Assembly: GCF_005497185.1 (NCBI RefSeq)
Contig: NZ_RJTN01000002.1
Span: forward strand, 62,001 to 126,000
Source: Pectobacterium polonicum
Lineage (GTDB): Bacteria > Pseudomonadota > Gammaproteobacteria > Enterobacterales > Enterobacteriaceae
Direction of reading: 5' to 3'
Length of the DNA: 64,000 nt
Both the position numbers and the translations under genes were made by a program. This document shows, in pieces, positions 1 through 8,317 of the stretch. Under the pieces are notes generated by a model. That model worked only from the letters and a program-made list of their open reading frames with translations, was not told the DNA's origin and searched no databases. Every line of letters begins with the position of its first letter. The stretch's first letter is position 1.

Positions 1-352
1 TTTTCTGTTGATTGATAAAAAGAGAAAAAAGGATGGTCAAACTGGGCCACAGATAGTTAATCATTCCGATTTCCATCGCTTGCATGCGGCTATCGGCTAA
101 TCCGATAGACAGAGACAGAAATATTTCATAGCAGACAAATAGCGCACCGCCCGCGAACAAATAGATTCTGGGTAGCGTGTTAATGCGCGGAAGGCCATAA
201 AAAGCCAGTAAGCATAGCGTGCTGGTGGAGTAAATCATTGCCGCTCCCCCAATAGGGCCGAGCGCCTCTGTCAGGCTGCGGATAAGCCCAACGGATGTAC
301 TCCATAGAATGATTGCGAGTAAGCCTGTGAGCGTGGCGCGCTGTGGTGTCAT
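1..352 (-). CDS. yddG: YddG aromatic amino acid exporter, DMT/EamA family (3' part missing)
   Basis: The visible 117 codons start at an ATG (350-352) and run off the left edge. The N-terminus, with MTPQRATLTGL followed by a hydrophobic helix and the tract INYLWPSLTILF, matches E. coli YddG closely. YddG is an inner-membrane drug/metabolite-transporter protein that exports aromatic amino acids and related compounds. About three or four membrane segments are visible out of the ten expected. A conflicting open frame at 180-374 on the same strand is a shadow of this one. The family call is firm; completeness cannot be judged. Confidence 0.85.
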   Translation of the reverse strand, partial: MTPQRATLTGLLAIILWSTSVGLIRSLTEALGPIGGAAMIYSTSTLCLLAFYGLPRINTLPRIYLFAGGALFVCYEIFLSLSIGLADSRMQAMEIGMINYLWPSLTILFSLFINQQK

Positions 353-361
353 GTTTATCCC

Positions 362-481
362 TGCCATCCTTCAAATTGCCTGCACGTTGGTTGCACTGCT
401 TGGTCTTTCCATGGCTGCGCCCTGATGAACCAACGCTTCACGTTATTCAAAACGCTAATACTTTGTCCTACCACCTGAATA
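362..481. repeat. Eroded ERIC-like repeat relic without core
   Basis: The left part (CTTCAAATTGCCTGCACGTT) resembles the outer end of the ERIC copies at 3654 and 47505. The right part (TTCAAAACGCTAATACTTTG, then TCCT) resembles their other end. The central AAGTAAGTGA-type core is absent. The copy is diverged, so this is a resemblance call by eye. It occupies most of the gap between yddG and nadE. Confidence 0.5.
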
Positions 482-524
482 CGTGACGGTGTCGTAAAGT
501 GCGTGCAGAAGGAATCAAGTTTGA

Positions 525-550
525 ACCGGACGTTGTTGTCAGCGTCCGGT
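525..550 (-). terminator. Hairpin downstream of nadE, possible terminator
   Basis: Perfect 8-bp stem ACCGGACG/CGTCCGGT with a 10-nt loop, 20 bases past the nadE stop. There is no clear T-run on the minus strand, so termination is uncertain. Confidence 0.4.
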
Positions 551-569
551 GGTATTTTATAGTGAGGGT

Positions 570-1394
570 TTACTGCCAGAAGTCATCAAATACGGTAATA
601 GGCGGACGACGCTTGTGCTCCGTTTTGCGATACCAGTTCTCGATCGTGGCCGCATCGTTAGCGTCGATCTGCTTACCTTCCAGATAATCGTCGATCTTTT
701 CATAGGTCACGCCCAGTGCAACTTCATCGGGAAGGGCGGGACGATCTTCTTCCAAATCGGCCGTTGGGGCTTTGGTATAAAGATGGGAAGGGCAGCCCAG
801 CTCGCGCAACAGCGCTTTACCCTGACGCTTATTCAGCCGGAAAATCGGGTTGATATCGGTACCGCCATCTCCGTATTTGGTGAAAAAGCCCGTTACTGCT
901 TCTGCTGCATGATCGGTACCAACGACAAGACCTGCATTCATACCTGCGATGCTGTACTGTGCTTTCATTCGCTCTCTGGCTTTTTCATTGCCTTTGACAA
1001 AATCAGAAAGCTCGACGCCAATGGCTCGTAATGTGGCTTCACTGGCTTCGATTGCAGGCTTGATATTTACGGTGAGTACGCGATCGGGTTGGATAAAGGC
1101 GATGGCATCCTGACAGTCAGCTTCATCAGCCTGTACGCCGTAAGGTAGCCGGACAGCGATAAATTGATAGCGAGAATTTCCCGTTTCATTGCGCAATTCC
1201 GTGATAGCCGTCTGGCACAGTTTGCCTGTCAGGGTAGAATCCTGACCGCCGCTGATACCCAACACTAACGACGTAACAAACGGGTGAGCATTCAGATAAT
1301 TCTTTAAAAAATCAACGCTGACACGGATTTCCTGTGCTGGATCGACGCTACTTTTCACTCCCAGCGCCGTGATAATGTCGTTTTGTAATGACAT
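570..1394 (-). CDS. nadE: NH3-dependent NAD+ synthetase
   Basis: Cytosolic enzyme that amidates deamido-NAD+ to NAD+ with ammonia and ATP, the last step of NAD biosynthesis. The 274-residue product has the family's usual length (275 in E. coli). The PP-loop SGGQDST lies at residues 48-54. The start MSLQND follows a GGAGGGAG-type ribosome binding site (CAGGAGGGAGATGGC before ATG). osmE lies on the other side of a 226-bp divergent promoter region, and the two genes are also neighbours in E. coli. No anomaly seen. Confidence 0.96.
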   Translation of the reverse strand: MSLQNDIITALGVKSSVDPAQEIRVSVDFLKNYLNAHPFVTSLVLGISGGQDSTLTGKLCQTAITELRNETGNSRYQFIAVRLPYGVQADEADCQDAIAFIQPDRVLTVNIKPAIEASEATLRAIGVELSDFVKGNEKARERMKAQYSIAGMNAGLVVGTDHAAEAVTGFFTKYGDGGTDINPIFRLNKRQGKALLRELGCPSHLYTKAPTADLEEDRPALPDEVALGVTYEKIDDYLEGKQIDANDAATIENWYRKTEHKRRPPITVFDDFWQ

Positions 1395-1620
1395 GCCATC
1401 TCCCTCCTGAACTTATTGATACTGAAAAAGAATTATTACGATTACTTGAGTGTAAAACGAATCGACGTGAAGAAAAAGAACAAGCTGTCAGGTAGTCATT
1501 TTCCCTATAGATACACGTTTTTTGACTATCGGCCAATAGGTTACATATCCACGCTATGATTTGAAAAAGTGGTCGCCGCCGACTAGCCTTAGGGTGACCC
1601 ATTAATAATGAGGTGATGAG

Positions 1621-1950
1621 ATGAAGAATAACAGATTACTGGTGTGTATTGCGGCAGCGGGTGCTGTCATGCTGGCGGGATGTTCGGCTTATAACAAAGC
1701 AGAAAGCTATGTTAATGAGCCCGTAGTGAAAGATGTGAAGGTGGGAATGACGAAGCAGCAGGTCCACCAACTCGCAGGCAGTGGAATGGAAAAAAGGCTG
1801 GTGAATGCCAAGGGTACCTGTAGTGATTATCTGCTGAAAAACCGTGATGGGACTGCGCAGAACTATTTTGTGAGCTACAACGATACGGGGCATGTCCTCA
1901 ACAAAGGTTTCCAAACCTGTCAGGCTTATGACACCAATCCACAGCGCTAA
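1621..1950 (+). CDS. osmE: OsmE, osmotically inducible SmpA/OmlA-fold lipoprotein
   Basis: Outer-membrane lipoprotein of 109 residues. The lipobox LAGC puts the lipidated cysteine at residue 21 after a short hydrophobic signal. The body carries VVKDVKVGM and a C-terminal YNDTGHVLN...QTC...YDT pattern that matches E. coli OsmE nearly residue for residue in places. The SmpA/OmlA fold is shared with BamE. E. coli osmE is osmotically induced and partly RpoS dependent; I did not identify that promoter here. The start is supported by GAGGTGATGAG just before ATG. Cellular role is not well defined in the family. Confidence 0.92.
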   Translation: MKNNRLLVCIAAAGAVMLAGCSAYNKAESYVNEPVVKDVKVGMTKQQVHQLAGSGMEKRLVNAKGTCSDYLLKNRDGTAQNYFVSYNDTGHVLNKGFQTCQAYDTNPQR

Positions 1951-2050
1951 GTAACCTGATTGCACGACATCGTCATAAAAAAACGTAGGGAACGTTTTTC
2001 AACGTTGCGTAGCAACGACTCGTGGGGTGATGGATAAGGATGTCCGTCAT

Positions 2051-2088
2051 AAAAAAACGCCGACAGCATGAGCCGTCGGCGTTTTCTT
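2051..2088 (-). terminator. Rho-independent terminator of tcyP (probably bidirectional)
   Basis: GC-rich stem CGCCGAC/GTCGGCG with a short loop, flanked by an A-run on the left and TTTTCTTTT on the right. It lies about 20 bp past the tcyP stop and about 100 bp past osmE, so it can serve both convergent genes. Confidence 0.8.
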
Positions 2089-2105
2089 TTGTGCTGCAAC
2101 ATGGC

Positions 2106-3500
2106 TTAGCGGTGTGTCAATTCCGCGTCATCCTGCGCGTTGAAAACCGTTTTATCCGTCTGCTTCATCAACTGGCTGGTGACGGTTCCTGCCGTCATCG
2201 ATCCGCTAACGTTGAGCGCGGTACGTCCCATATCTATAAGCGGTTCAATGGAGATTAGCAAAGCAACGAGCGTGACTGGCAACCCCATCGCGGGTAAAAC
2301 GATTAACGCGGCAAAGGTGGCACCACCGCCTACGCCGGCTACGCCAGCGGAACTGATGGTAACAATGCCAACCAGTGTTGCAATCCAGACTGGGTCCAGA
2401 GGGTTGATTCCCACCGTTGGTGCGACCATCACGGCCAGCATCGCTGGATAAAGCCCGGCACAGCCGTTTTGACCGATTGTCGTACCGAAAGACGCCGCAA
2501 AGCTGGCGATAGATTGCGGTACGCCAATGCGGCGCGTTTGCGCCTCAATGCTGAGTGGAATTGTCGCTGCGCTGGAACGGCTGGTAAACGCAAATGTCAG
2601 TACCGGCCAAACTTTGCGATAAAAACGCGCCGGATTGATACCGGTAAAAGACAAAATCAGCGCATGGACGCCGAACATTATTGCCAACCCCAGATAGGAT
2701 GCAACAACAAAACTACCCAGTTTGAGGATGTCTTGCAGGTTAGAGCTAGCAACCATTTTGGTCATTAGCGCCATGACGCCGTAAGGGGTTAACTTCATCA
2801 CCAGACGAACAAGCTTCATTACCCAGGATTGCAGTGTGTCGATGGCGGTTAACACACGTTCGCCTTTCACTGCATCATCTTTCAGTAGTTGTAACGCTGC
2901 AACGCCAAGGAAAGCCGCGAAAACGACGACGCTGATGATAGATGTTGGGTTAGCGCCAGTCAGTTCAGCAAACGGGTTTTTAGGGATGAATGACAGAATA
3001 AGCTGAGGAACGTTAAGATCAGCAACTTTGCCTGCGTAATTGCTTTCAATTGCCGTTAATCGTGCAGTTTCTTGCGCACCTTGTACCAGTCCGGTTGCCG
3101 TCAGGCCAAACAGATTGGTGACAAAAACGCCGACCAGCGCAGAAATAAGCGTGGTGATCAACAAAGTGGAAAGCGTCAAAACGCTGATTTTCCCTAATGA
3201 TGAGGCGTTATGCAGTTTGGCAACGGAATTGAGAATGGAGATAAATACCAGCGGCATCACGATCATTTGTAACAGCTGTACATAGCCATTACCGACGATG
3301 TTAAACCATGAGATGGACTGCTTAACTACTGGGTTGTCGCCGCCATAAATCAGATGCAGCGCCAGACCAAATAACACCCCAACAACCAAACCCAGCAATA
3401 CCTTCTTTGCCAGACTCCAGGATGGATTGCGGCTGGCATAGCCTAATCCGAACAGTAATGCGACAAATAGCAGAATATTTATGAGTAGCGGAAAATTCAT
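2106..3500 (-). CDS. tcyP: L-cystine symporter TcyP (YdjN), DAACS family
   Basis: Inner-membrane cation symporter that imports L-cystine. The 464-residue product matches E. coli YdjN/TcyP along its length, including the [17 protein letters not shown] tract and the DAACS re-entrant segment [17 protein letters not shown] placed the start at MNFPLL, 14 codons inside the longest frame. That ATG is preceded by GGGAG at proper spacing, and the E. coli protein begins with the same MNFPL. The neighbour ydjM is conserved in E. coli too. CysB control is known for the family; I did not identify a site. Confidence 0.94.
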   Translation of the reverse strand: MNFPLLINILLFVALLFGLGYASRNPSWSLAKKVLLGLVVGVLFGLALHLIYGGDNPVVKQSISWFNIVGNGYVQLLQMIVMPLVFISILNSVAKLHNASSLGKISVLTLSTLLITTLISALVGVFVTNLFGLTATGLVQGAQETARLTAIESNYAGKVADLNVPQLILSFIPKNPFAELTGANPTSIISVVVFAAFLGVAALQLLKDDAVKGERVLTAIDTLQSWVMKLVRLVMKLTPYGVMALMTKMVASSNLQDILKLGSFVVASYLGLAIMFGVHALILSFTGINPARFYRKVWPVLTFAFTSRSSAATIPLSIEAQTRRIGVPQSIASFAASFGTTIGQNGCAGLYPAMLAVMVAPTVGINPLDPVWIATLVGIVTISSAGVAGVGGGATFAALIVLPAMGLPVTLVALLISIEPLIDMGRTALNVSGSMTAGTVTSQLMKQTDKTVFNAQDDAELTHR

Positions 3501-3653
3501 CCGGCTTTGCTCCCTATCAGTGAATCGCAACACATTGCCCACGATCCTGCGCAGTAGTGCAGAACGGTGGAGGCGGTGTGATTTTTTGCGATAAAAAATA
3601 ACAAACGCGCACAGGATAACAGGTCTTTTGCCATCATGTTACAGAGATATGTC

Positions 3654-3920
3654 TATACCCGTCATACTTCAAGCCGCATGTGCGTTGGCTACGCTCACTC
3701 ACCCGAATCACTTACCTGAGTAAGCTCATCGGGATGAAATGAGAGACATCCTGTCTCTCACCGAAGGCCAGCCGTTGGCTGGTCAAATTCGTTCCTGACG
3801 AATTTGTCCTTCTCTTGCCGCGTTACGAGGCGCATAAATACGCCTCGCCCTAAAGGGCCAACACTTTGTGTTGTTCAAAACGCTAACGTTTTGTCCTGAA
3901 ACTCGAATTATTTAGGGTAT
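3654..3920. repeat. Long ERIC-type repeat, copy 1
   Basis: Begins TATACCCGTCATACTTCAAG and ends AATTATTTAGGGTAT, the two ends of an ERIC element. The ERIC core appears in reverse as CACTTACCTGAGTAAGCTC. An additional block of about 130 bp between core and right end makes it longer than the classical element of about 127 bp. It fills the tcyP-ydjM gap. Confidence 0.85.
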
Positions 3921-3937
3921 TACGCCAGGCAGCGTGG

Positions 3938-4513
3938 TTATTTCACGTATTGAAAGAGGTACGTTTGCGCTGACTGTAAGAAGCGAAATGACTGCTCGTA
4001 GGTGCAACAATCTAAATTCTTTTGTGGTTGATACAGTGAAAAACCGATACAGGCAAGACACAGGAAGCGCTCTAATTGATTACCTTTTTGGCTGTTTAAA
4101 ATCGGCACGCGGAAACGCCAGCGGCACGGCCAGAGTAGGGGAACGCCGGAGGGGGTCAACATGTCGGCGAGAATATGGCTAAGATAACCGACGATCATGG
4201 CATGATAGGCATCAGTCGGAATCGGCCAGCTCGGTGGTAGGCGCGTCTGAATAAAGAAAATACCCGTAGCAATAGCAAGGAGGCTGTGAGTAAATCCCCG
4301 ATGACCAAAAAGCCGCGCGATCGGTGTAGAAAGCCACTTCAGGCGTTGTCCAAGAACGGATTTTGGGTGATCGATATCGGGTAGCAGCGCGGTAAGGAGT
4401 GCTCCAGGGATAATGTGCCACCAATCTCCGGTAGCCAGCGCTGGCGATAACTCAACTTTTTTAGCCAGAATCGCGCAGGCAACAGAAAAAAGCAGGTGTC
4501 CTTCCGCAGTCAT
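3938..4513 (-). CDS. ydjM: YdjM, LexA-regulated inner-membrane DUF457-type protein
   Basis: 191-residue membrane protein annotated in the family as a membrane-bound metal-dependent hydrolase. The motifs LLPDIDHPKSVLGQR and FGHRGFTHSLLA carry the conserved Asp/His residues. I chose the start MTAEGHLLF (ATG complement at 4511-4513) because E. coli YdjM begins there. The SOS operator at 4532-4547 then falls 18 bp upstream. The biochemical role is unknown in E. coli as well. The C-terminal 40 residues are less hydrophobic and less conserved than the rest. Confidence 0.9.
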   Translation of the reverse strand: MTAEGHLLFSVACAILAKKVELSPALATGDWWHIIPGALLTALLPDIDHPKSVLGQRLKWLSTPIARLFGHRGFTHSLLAIATGIFFIQTRLPPSWPIPTDAYHAMIVGYLSHILADMLTPSGVPLLWPCRWRFRVPILNSQKGNQLERFLCLACIGFSLYQPQKNLDCCTYEQSFRFLQSAQTYLFQYVK

Positions 4514-4531
4514 GAAACTTCTCAAATAAAA

Positions 4532-4547
4532 CTGTTATTTTATACAG
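4532..4547. promoter_or_regulatory. LexA (SOS) box of ydjM
   Basis: CTGTTATTTTATACAG fits CTG-N10-CAG with an AT-rich centre. It lies just upstream of ydjM, a known LexA target in E. coli, and would overlap its promoter. Confidence 0.85.
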
Positions 4548-4602
4548 TATAAGAGATTATCTCTGTCTGCGGAAGCGGTGACAGCGTAACGATTTATTAC
4601 GC

Positions 4603-4743
4603 TATACCCGTCATACCGCAAGTTGCATGTGCGTTGGCTGTACTCACTACTCGGCTCATCCATGAGCCTCGCCTCGTTGGGGCCGCTGCAAGCAGCGTTC
4701 AAACGTTTACGTTTGTCCTGAAACCCGGATGATTTAGGGTATA
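4603..4743. repeat. ERIC-type repeat, core-deleted copy
   Basis: Starts TATACCCGTCATACCGCAAG and ends GATGATTTAGGGTATA like the other copies. The AAGTAAGTGA-type core palindrome is missing, leaving about 141 bp. It lies between ydjM and the 3' end of paeX. Confidence 0.75.
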
Positions 4744-4751
4744 TATCTTTA

Positions 4752-5708
4752 TTATGGTGCGGTTTTGGGCTGTTCTACGGGCAAAGCTTGCAGCCAATTG
4801 TCCAGCAGTTGAGGCCATGCTGCTGCGGGAAGTCCCTTAGTACCGCGTAGACCGAAGCCGTGTTTACCTTTCTCAAAGAGATGCATTTCAACCGGAATTT
4901 TTTCCCCTCTCAGTGCACTAAACATGATCAGACTGTTATCAACAGAGACTGACGGATCGTCAACGGCATGTACCAGAAACGTAGGGGGCGTTTGAGCCGT
5001 AACCTGTTTCTCTGGAGAATAACGAACCACCTGCGCTTCCGTTGGCTGTTCACCGATTAATTGTTTGCGTGAACCAGCGTGCGCAATATTGGCTTGCATG
5101 GAAATCACGGGGTACATCAAGACCATGAAGTCAGGACGTGCGCTTACGCTGTCAATGGCATCCATCGCAGGATAAACGGATTGTGCGAATCGGGTTCCGA
5201 GGCTAGCGGCAACGTGACCACCAGCAGAGAACCCCATAATACCAATGCGCTGTGGGTTAATGTGCCACTTATCAGCATTGGCTCTCAGTGTTCTTATTGC
5301 TCGCTGTGCATCAGCCAGTGGGGCATCAGCGCCCTCTTTATGGCCTTCGCCGGGCATGCGATAGGTCATGACGAAAAGTGTGTAACCCTGCTGGTTAAAG
5401 AACGGTGCCAAATCGCTGCCTTCTTTATCCAGCACGACACGTTGATAAGAACCGCCGGGCGTAATGAGTAATGCGATGCCATTAGGTTTCTCTGCCTGAT
5501 AAACGGTAATTTCGGGGCTGCGAATACCCATCGCCGCTCGGTCAGGGAGAGAGGCATCTTTACTTCGTTCGACGACTTGCGGCTGTACCGTTGAAGAAGA
5601 AGCTCCTGGTGCATCACCGTGTGGCCAGACAGGAAAAACAGGTTGGGCGTAACTTAATCCATTTACAGACATCATAATGGCCCCGACAAGCAGAGAACGA
5701 ACAATCAT
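4752..5708 (-). CDS. paeX: Pectin acetylesterase PaeX, alpha/beta hydrolase
   Basis: Secreted esterase that removes acetyl groups from oligogalacturonides, so that lyases can act on them. A signal peptide ends about residue 21 (LSYA/QP). The oxyanion motif PGGSY lies at 84-88, the nucleophile elbow GFSAGG has Ser161, and Asp250 or 251 and His283 (KGKHGFG) complete the triad. Order and position next to kdgM match paeX of Dickeya, where it is adjacent to and co-expressed with kdgM. A strong hairpin with U-run lies 48 bp before its start. Specificity is inferred from context, because the fold alone would only say esterase. Confidence 0.85.
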   Translation of the reverse strand: MIVRSLLVGAIMMSVNGLSYAQPVFPVWPHGDAPGASSSTVQPQVVERSKDASLPDRAAMGIRSPEITVYQAEKPNGIALLITPGGSYQRVVLDKEGSDLAPFFNQQGYTLFVMTYRMPGEGHKEGADAPLADAQRAIRTLRANADKWHINPQRIGIMGFSAGGHVAASLGTRFAQSVYPAMDAIDSVSARPDFMVLMYPVISMQANIAHAGSRKQLIGEQPTEAQVVRYSPEKQVTAQTPPTFLVHAVDDPSVSVDNSLIMFSALRGEKIPVEMHLFEKGKHGFGLRGTKGLPAAAWPQLLDNWLQALPVEQPKTAP

Positions 5709-5749
5709 GATAGATCACCTGACAAAGGGAAAGGGGGTGGGCGATGATA

Positions 5750-5792
5750 AAAAATAGGGTAGCCATTACATCGGAGAAAAAATGACTACCCT
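5750..5792 (-). terminator. Terminator/attenuator-like hairpin ahead of paeX
   Basis: Minus-strand stem AGGGTAGTCATT/AATGGCTACCCT (12 bp, one mismatch), followed by ATTTTTTAT. It lies 48 bp upstream of paeX and about 260 bp past kdgM, so it could limit read-through from kdgM into paeX. Confidence 0.7.
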
Positions 5793-5954
5793 GAACCGCA
5801 AAATTTAATAAAGAAGTAACATTCATACACGAAGAGGGTAAATCAGACACAGCAATTCCAACAGCTAAAACGCATGTAGCTAAAAAATATTAACTCGATC
5901 GTATGTAACAAAGAAACGTAACTAACTTGCTTAACCAACAACCGATATCGTAAT

Positions 5955-6013
5955 AAAAGGATGTTAATGATAAAAGAAAAACCAAGTAAACAATTAACAA
6001 TAACATCCCTTTT
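5955..6013 (-). terminator. Long-loop hairpin downstream of kdgM
   Basis: Minus-strand arms AAAAGGGATGTTA and TAACATCCTTTT, separated by about 34 nt, with the T-run built into the second arm. Weaker than a classical terminator because of the large loop. Confidence 0.45.
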
Positions 6014-6051
6014 ACCAACTAATAATGCTTATTTAAATAACAAGGCCATTA

Positions 6052-6756
6052 TTAGAAGTTGTATTGAATACCTACACGATAGCGAGTCTGACGTTCATCG
6101 CTGAGTTTATCAGCAGCAATATTTCCGACTTCTACATAAGGCGTCCAGTTTTTATCCCACTTGTAGGACAGTTTTACGTTGTGATCAATTTTCCATGTTT
6201 CGTTATCGGCCTGATAGTTATTCGCTCTGTTTGATTTTTTATAATCAGTTTCATAACTGATACCAAAATCTTTCAGGAATTTATAACTTAATGTACCAGT
6301 GAGGTTATAGCCATTCTCTGATGTATTGGCTTTGCCAATGTTGCCGCTTGTACGGGCATAGTAAGGGCGATAACGTAATGAGTAAGAGAGATCTTTAACT
6401 ATGTTAACTTTACCGGTTAAGTACGGTTTGTAGGTGCTGCTTGTATTATTTGACTCAAACGTTAAACCGGGCTCTAAAGAGAATGTGTCATTGATTTTAT
6501 AGGCATAACTAGCTTTTACTTCTGTACCGTTACTTACCGGCTCATTAAGAGGTTTATCTGGTGTTGAGTCACCGTTTTTCCATTTAGCTTCTACGGAAAG
6601 CCCGAAGCCATTATCAAAACGGTGAGACATTGAAAGACGATCTTTATGATCACCTTTAGCGGTATCTTGCATTTCATGACGGTAATCGATGGTTACGGCC
6701 ATTGCATTTACACTAATTAATGACGTAACAGCCAGAGCTAGTAATTTAAATTTCAT
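6052..6756 (-). CDS. kdgM: KdgM oligogalacturonate-specific outer-membrane porin
   Basis: Outer-membrane beta-barrel channel for pectic oligomers. The 234-residue precursor starts with a signal peptide ending near residue 20 (SVNAMA/VT). The mature part alternates polar and aromatic strands (SLRYRPYYAR, WTPYVEVG) and ends in the canonical C-terminal Phe of YRVGIQYNF. Length and N-terminus VTIDYRHEM fit the KdgM family. AGGGAA precedes the ATG. Regulation is expected from KdgR and CRP: a KdgR-type palindrome (6892-6906) and a CRP half-match (TGTGA at 6861) lie upstream. It lies between togB and paeX in the pectin cluster. Confidence 0.93.
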   Translation of the reverse strand: MKFKLLALAVTSLISVNAMAVTIDYRHEMQDTAKGDHKDRLSMSHRFDNGFGLSVEAKWKNGDSTPDKPLNEPVSNGTEVKASYAYKINDTFSLEPGLTFESNNTSSTYKPYLTGKVNIVKDLSYSLRYRPYYARTSGNIGKANTSENGYNLTGTLSYKFLKDFGISYETDYKKSNRANNYQADNETWKIDHNVKLSYKWDKNWTPYVEVGNIAADKLSDERQTRYRVGIQYNF

Positions 6757-6891
6757 TGTTATATTCCCTACTGGTTAGGATGATGCTTAATACTTTATTT
6801 CGAAAGGCGCATTATGCTTTTTGGGACAAGTTCTATTTTATTTATTATTAAACTACGTTCTGTGATCGAGATCGTCTTGAGTAACAAAAAG

Positions 6892-6906
6892 TAAAATAGG
6901 GTTTCA
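6892..6906. promoter_or_regulatory. KdgR operator-like palindrome upstream of kdgM
   Basis: On the minus strand this reads TGAAACCCTATTTTA, close to the KdgR core TGAAAC-N3-GTTTCA, with AT-rich flanks. It lies about 136 bp before the kdgM ATG. A TGTGA half-site at 6861-6865 nearby may be for CRP. Confidence 0.7.
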
Positions 6907-6954
6907 AATTGTGAGGGAGATCGAGTTGAATATAGTGGATGTTTTAATTTAAAT

Positions 6955-6986
6955 GAAAAAATCCCTGCCGGCGGTGCGGCAGGGAT
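6955..6986 (-). terminator. Rho-independent terminator after togB
   Basis: Perfect 10-bp stem ATCCCTGCCG/CGGCAGGGAT with a 6-nt loop, followed on the minus strand by a T-run (complement of 6956-6960). It ends the pelW-togMNAB transcript upstream of kdgM. Confidence 0.9.
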
Positions 6987-7012
6987 GAATTACAGAGTAA
7001 ATCGAGTACTAC

Positions 7013-8302
7013 TTATTTCATTGCGCGTTTCAGAATACGCTCAGATTGACGCTGGAAGTATTTCGCTGCGTCTTCAACAGATTTCTGACCGTAATCGATA
7101 GACTGAATGGTATCACCAAACAGAGAAACGATTTGCGGATCGTCGAAATAAGGAGAAACAGCAACGTCATGTGGCAGAGACAGCGCCAGTTTCAACCCGG
7201 CAACCGCTGGTGCATCATCTTTGATGACGCCATCAGCAGTCAACTGAGCAACAGCCGCTTTACTCAACGGAACACCACGTTCCAGACCCAGAGCCTGAGC
7301 ACCTTCTTTGCTGTTCAGCAGGAAGTTGATCAACTGAGCAGACTCTTTAGGATACTTCGTCGACTTACCGATAGACAGCATCTGTGCAGGTTTGAAGAAC
7401 AAGCCGGCATCTTTCGCACCTGGCAGCATTGGGTAGCTACCCAATTCCAGTTTTGCTGGTGGTTGCAGGTTGTCAGAGTACTTAGTGATGGTGGAGTTCC
7501 ACATGTAAGTACCAGACCATTCACCATTAATCCATGGCTTCATCTCATACATGTTGCTCTTGCCGAAAGAGGCATAGTACTTCGCATCAGGCATGACATG
7601 GCTGTCGATCAATTTCTTATACATGCCAAAGAATTCAGCCCATTGCGCATCGCTGTAGGCGAATTTCTGAGCTTTTACATCAATGGCTGAAATGTTGTAC
7701 TTCTGAACCATATAAGAGTTCAGCAATGCCAGAGAATCCTGGTGTTCCAACACGATAGGGTAGTATTGGTCGCCCAGTTTTTCTTTGAACACTTTACCGG
7801 CGTTCAGCAGCTCGTCCCATGTTTTAGGATATTCCAGACCCGCTTTTTTCCAGCTTTCGGTGTTGAAGTAGAACACACGAGCAGTAACAGAAATTGGAAT
7901 ACCGTTCAGTTTGCCGTTGACCGTGGTGTTTTGCAGCTCTTTTGATTCGAATTGGGTCAGATCCAGAGAATCTTTAACTTTATTCAGATCATAAAAACCA
8001 TCGCCGTTTTTAGAGAAAATCGGCAGCCAGTTCCAGTTGGTCTGCATCACATCTGGCTCGGTGTTACCGGCAATCTGTGTTGTCAGACGAGACAGGTGAC
8101 CGTCCCATCCAGTGTATTCCGCTTTCACGGTGATGTTTGGGTGTTGCTTATGGAACTCTTCAATAGCCTTGAGCGTCTGTTGGTGACGGCTGTTGCCGCC
8201 CCACCAGGACATTCTCAATTCAACATTATCAGCGGCTAACGATGGCATTGCCACTAACGCCAGAGATGAAGCTATTAACGTGTGTAGGATCGCTTTTTTC
8301 AT
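7013..8302 (-). CDS. togB: TogB periplasmic oligogalacturonide-binding protein
   Basis: Substrate-binding component of the TogMNAB ABC importer. The 429-residue precursor has a Sec signal peptide (positively charged MKK, hydrophobic core, cleavage near SLAA at 23-24). The mature protein is a family-1 extracellular binding protein, with the typical segment NTESWKKAGLEYPKTWDEL. It is the last gene of the tog block, 15 bp after togA, so probably cotranscribed. Its identity rests on the block order M-N-A-B beside pelW and kdgM, which is the known arrangement in Dickeya. Confidence 0.92.
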   Translation of the reverse strand: MKKAILHTLIASSLALVAMPSLAADNVELRMSWWGGNSRHQQTLKAIEEFHKQHPNITVKAEYTGWDGHLSRLTTQIAGNTEPDVMQTNWNWLPIFSKNGDGFYDLNKVKDSLDLTQFESKELQNTTVNGKLNGIPISVTARVFYFNTESWKKAGLEYPKTWDELLNAGKVFKEKLGDQYYPIVLEHQDSLALLNSYMVQKYNISAIDVKAQKFAYSDAQWAEFFGMYKKLIDSHVMPDAKYYASFGKSNMYEMKPWINGEWSGTYMWNSTITKYSDNLQPPAKLELGSYPMLPGAKDAGLFFKPAQMLSIGKSTKYPKESAQLINFLLNSKEGAQALGLERGVPLSKAAVAQLTADGVIKDDAPAVAGLKLALSLPHDVAVSPYFDDPQIVSLFGDTIQSIDYGQKSVEDAAKYFQRQSERILKRAMK

Positions 8303-8317
8303 CGGTTACTACTCCTG

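Larger units (their letters stand above)
5709..6051 (-). other. kdgM-paeX intergenic region
   Basis: 343 bp with two hairpins on the transcribed strand (5955-6013 and 5756-5792) and no credible ORF. AT-rich; paeX may have its own promoter here, but I could not identify a clear -10/-35 pair. Confidence 0.5.

Noticed and set aside
549-1031. 160-codon plus-strand ORF
   Set aside because: Lies entirely antisense to nadE and has no domain or binding-site support.
1348-1602. 84-codon minus-strand ORF in the nadE-osmE gap
   Set aside because: No start site or homology; overlaps the nadE start and both promoters.
3654-3920. Insertion sequence remnant
   Set aside because: No transposase fragment or target duplication; ends and core fit ERIC.
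5614-5850. 78-codon minus-strand ORF overlapping the paeX leader
   Set aside because: It overlaps the paeX signal peptide in another frame and includes the attenuator-like hairpin.
6936-6956. Another KdgR box close to kdgM
   Set aside because: The A/T tract GATGTTTTAATTTAAATG has only one half resembling the operator.
7046-7690. 214-codon plus-strand ORF antisense to togB
   Set aside because: Codon-mirror of a strongly supported gene; no recognisable protein features.
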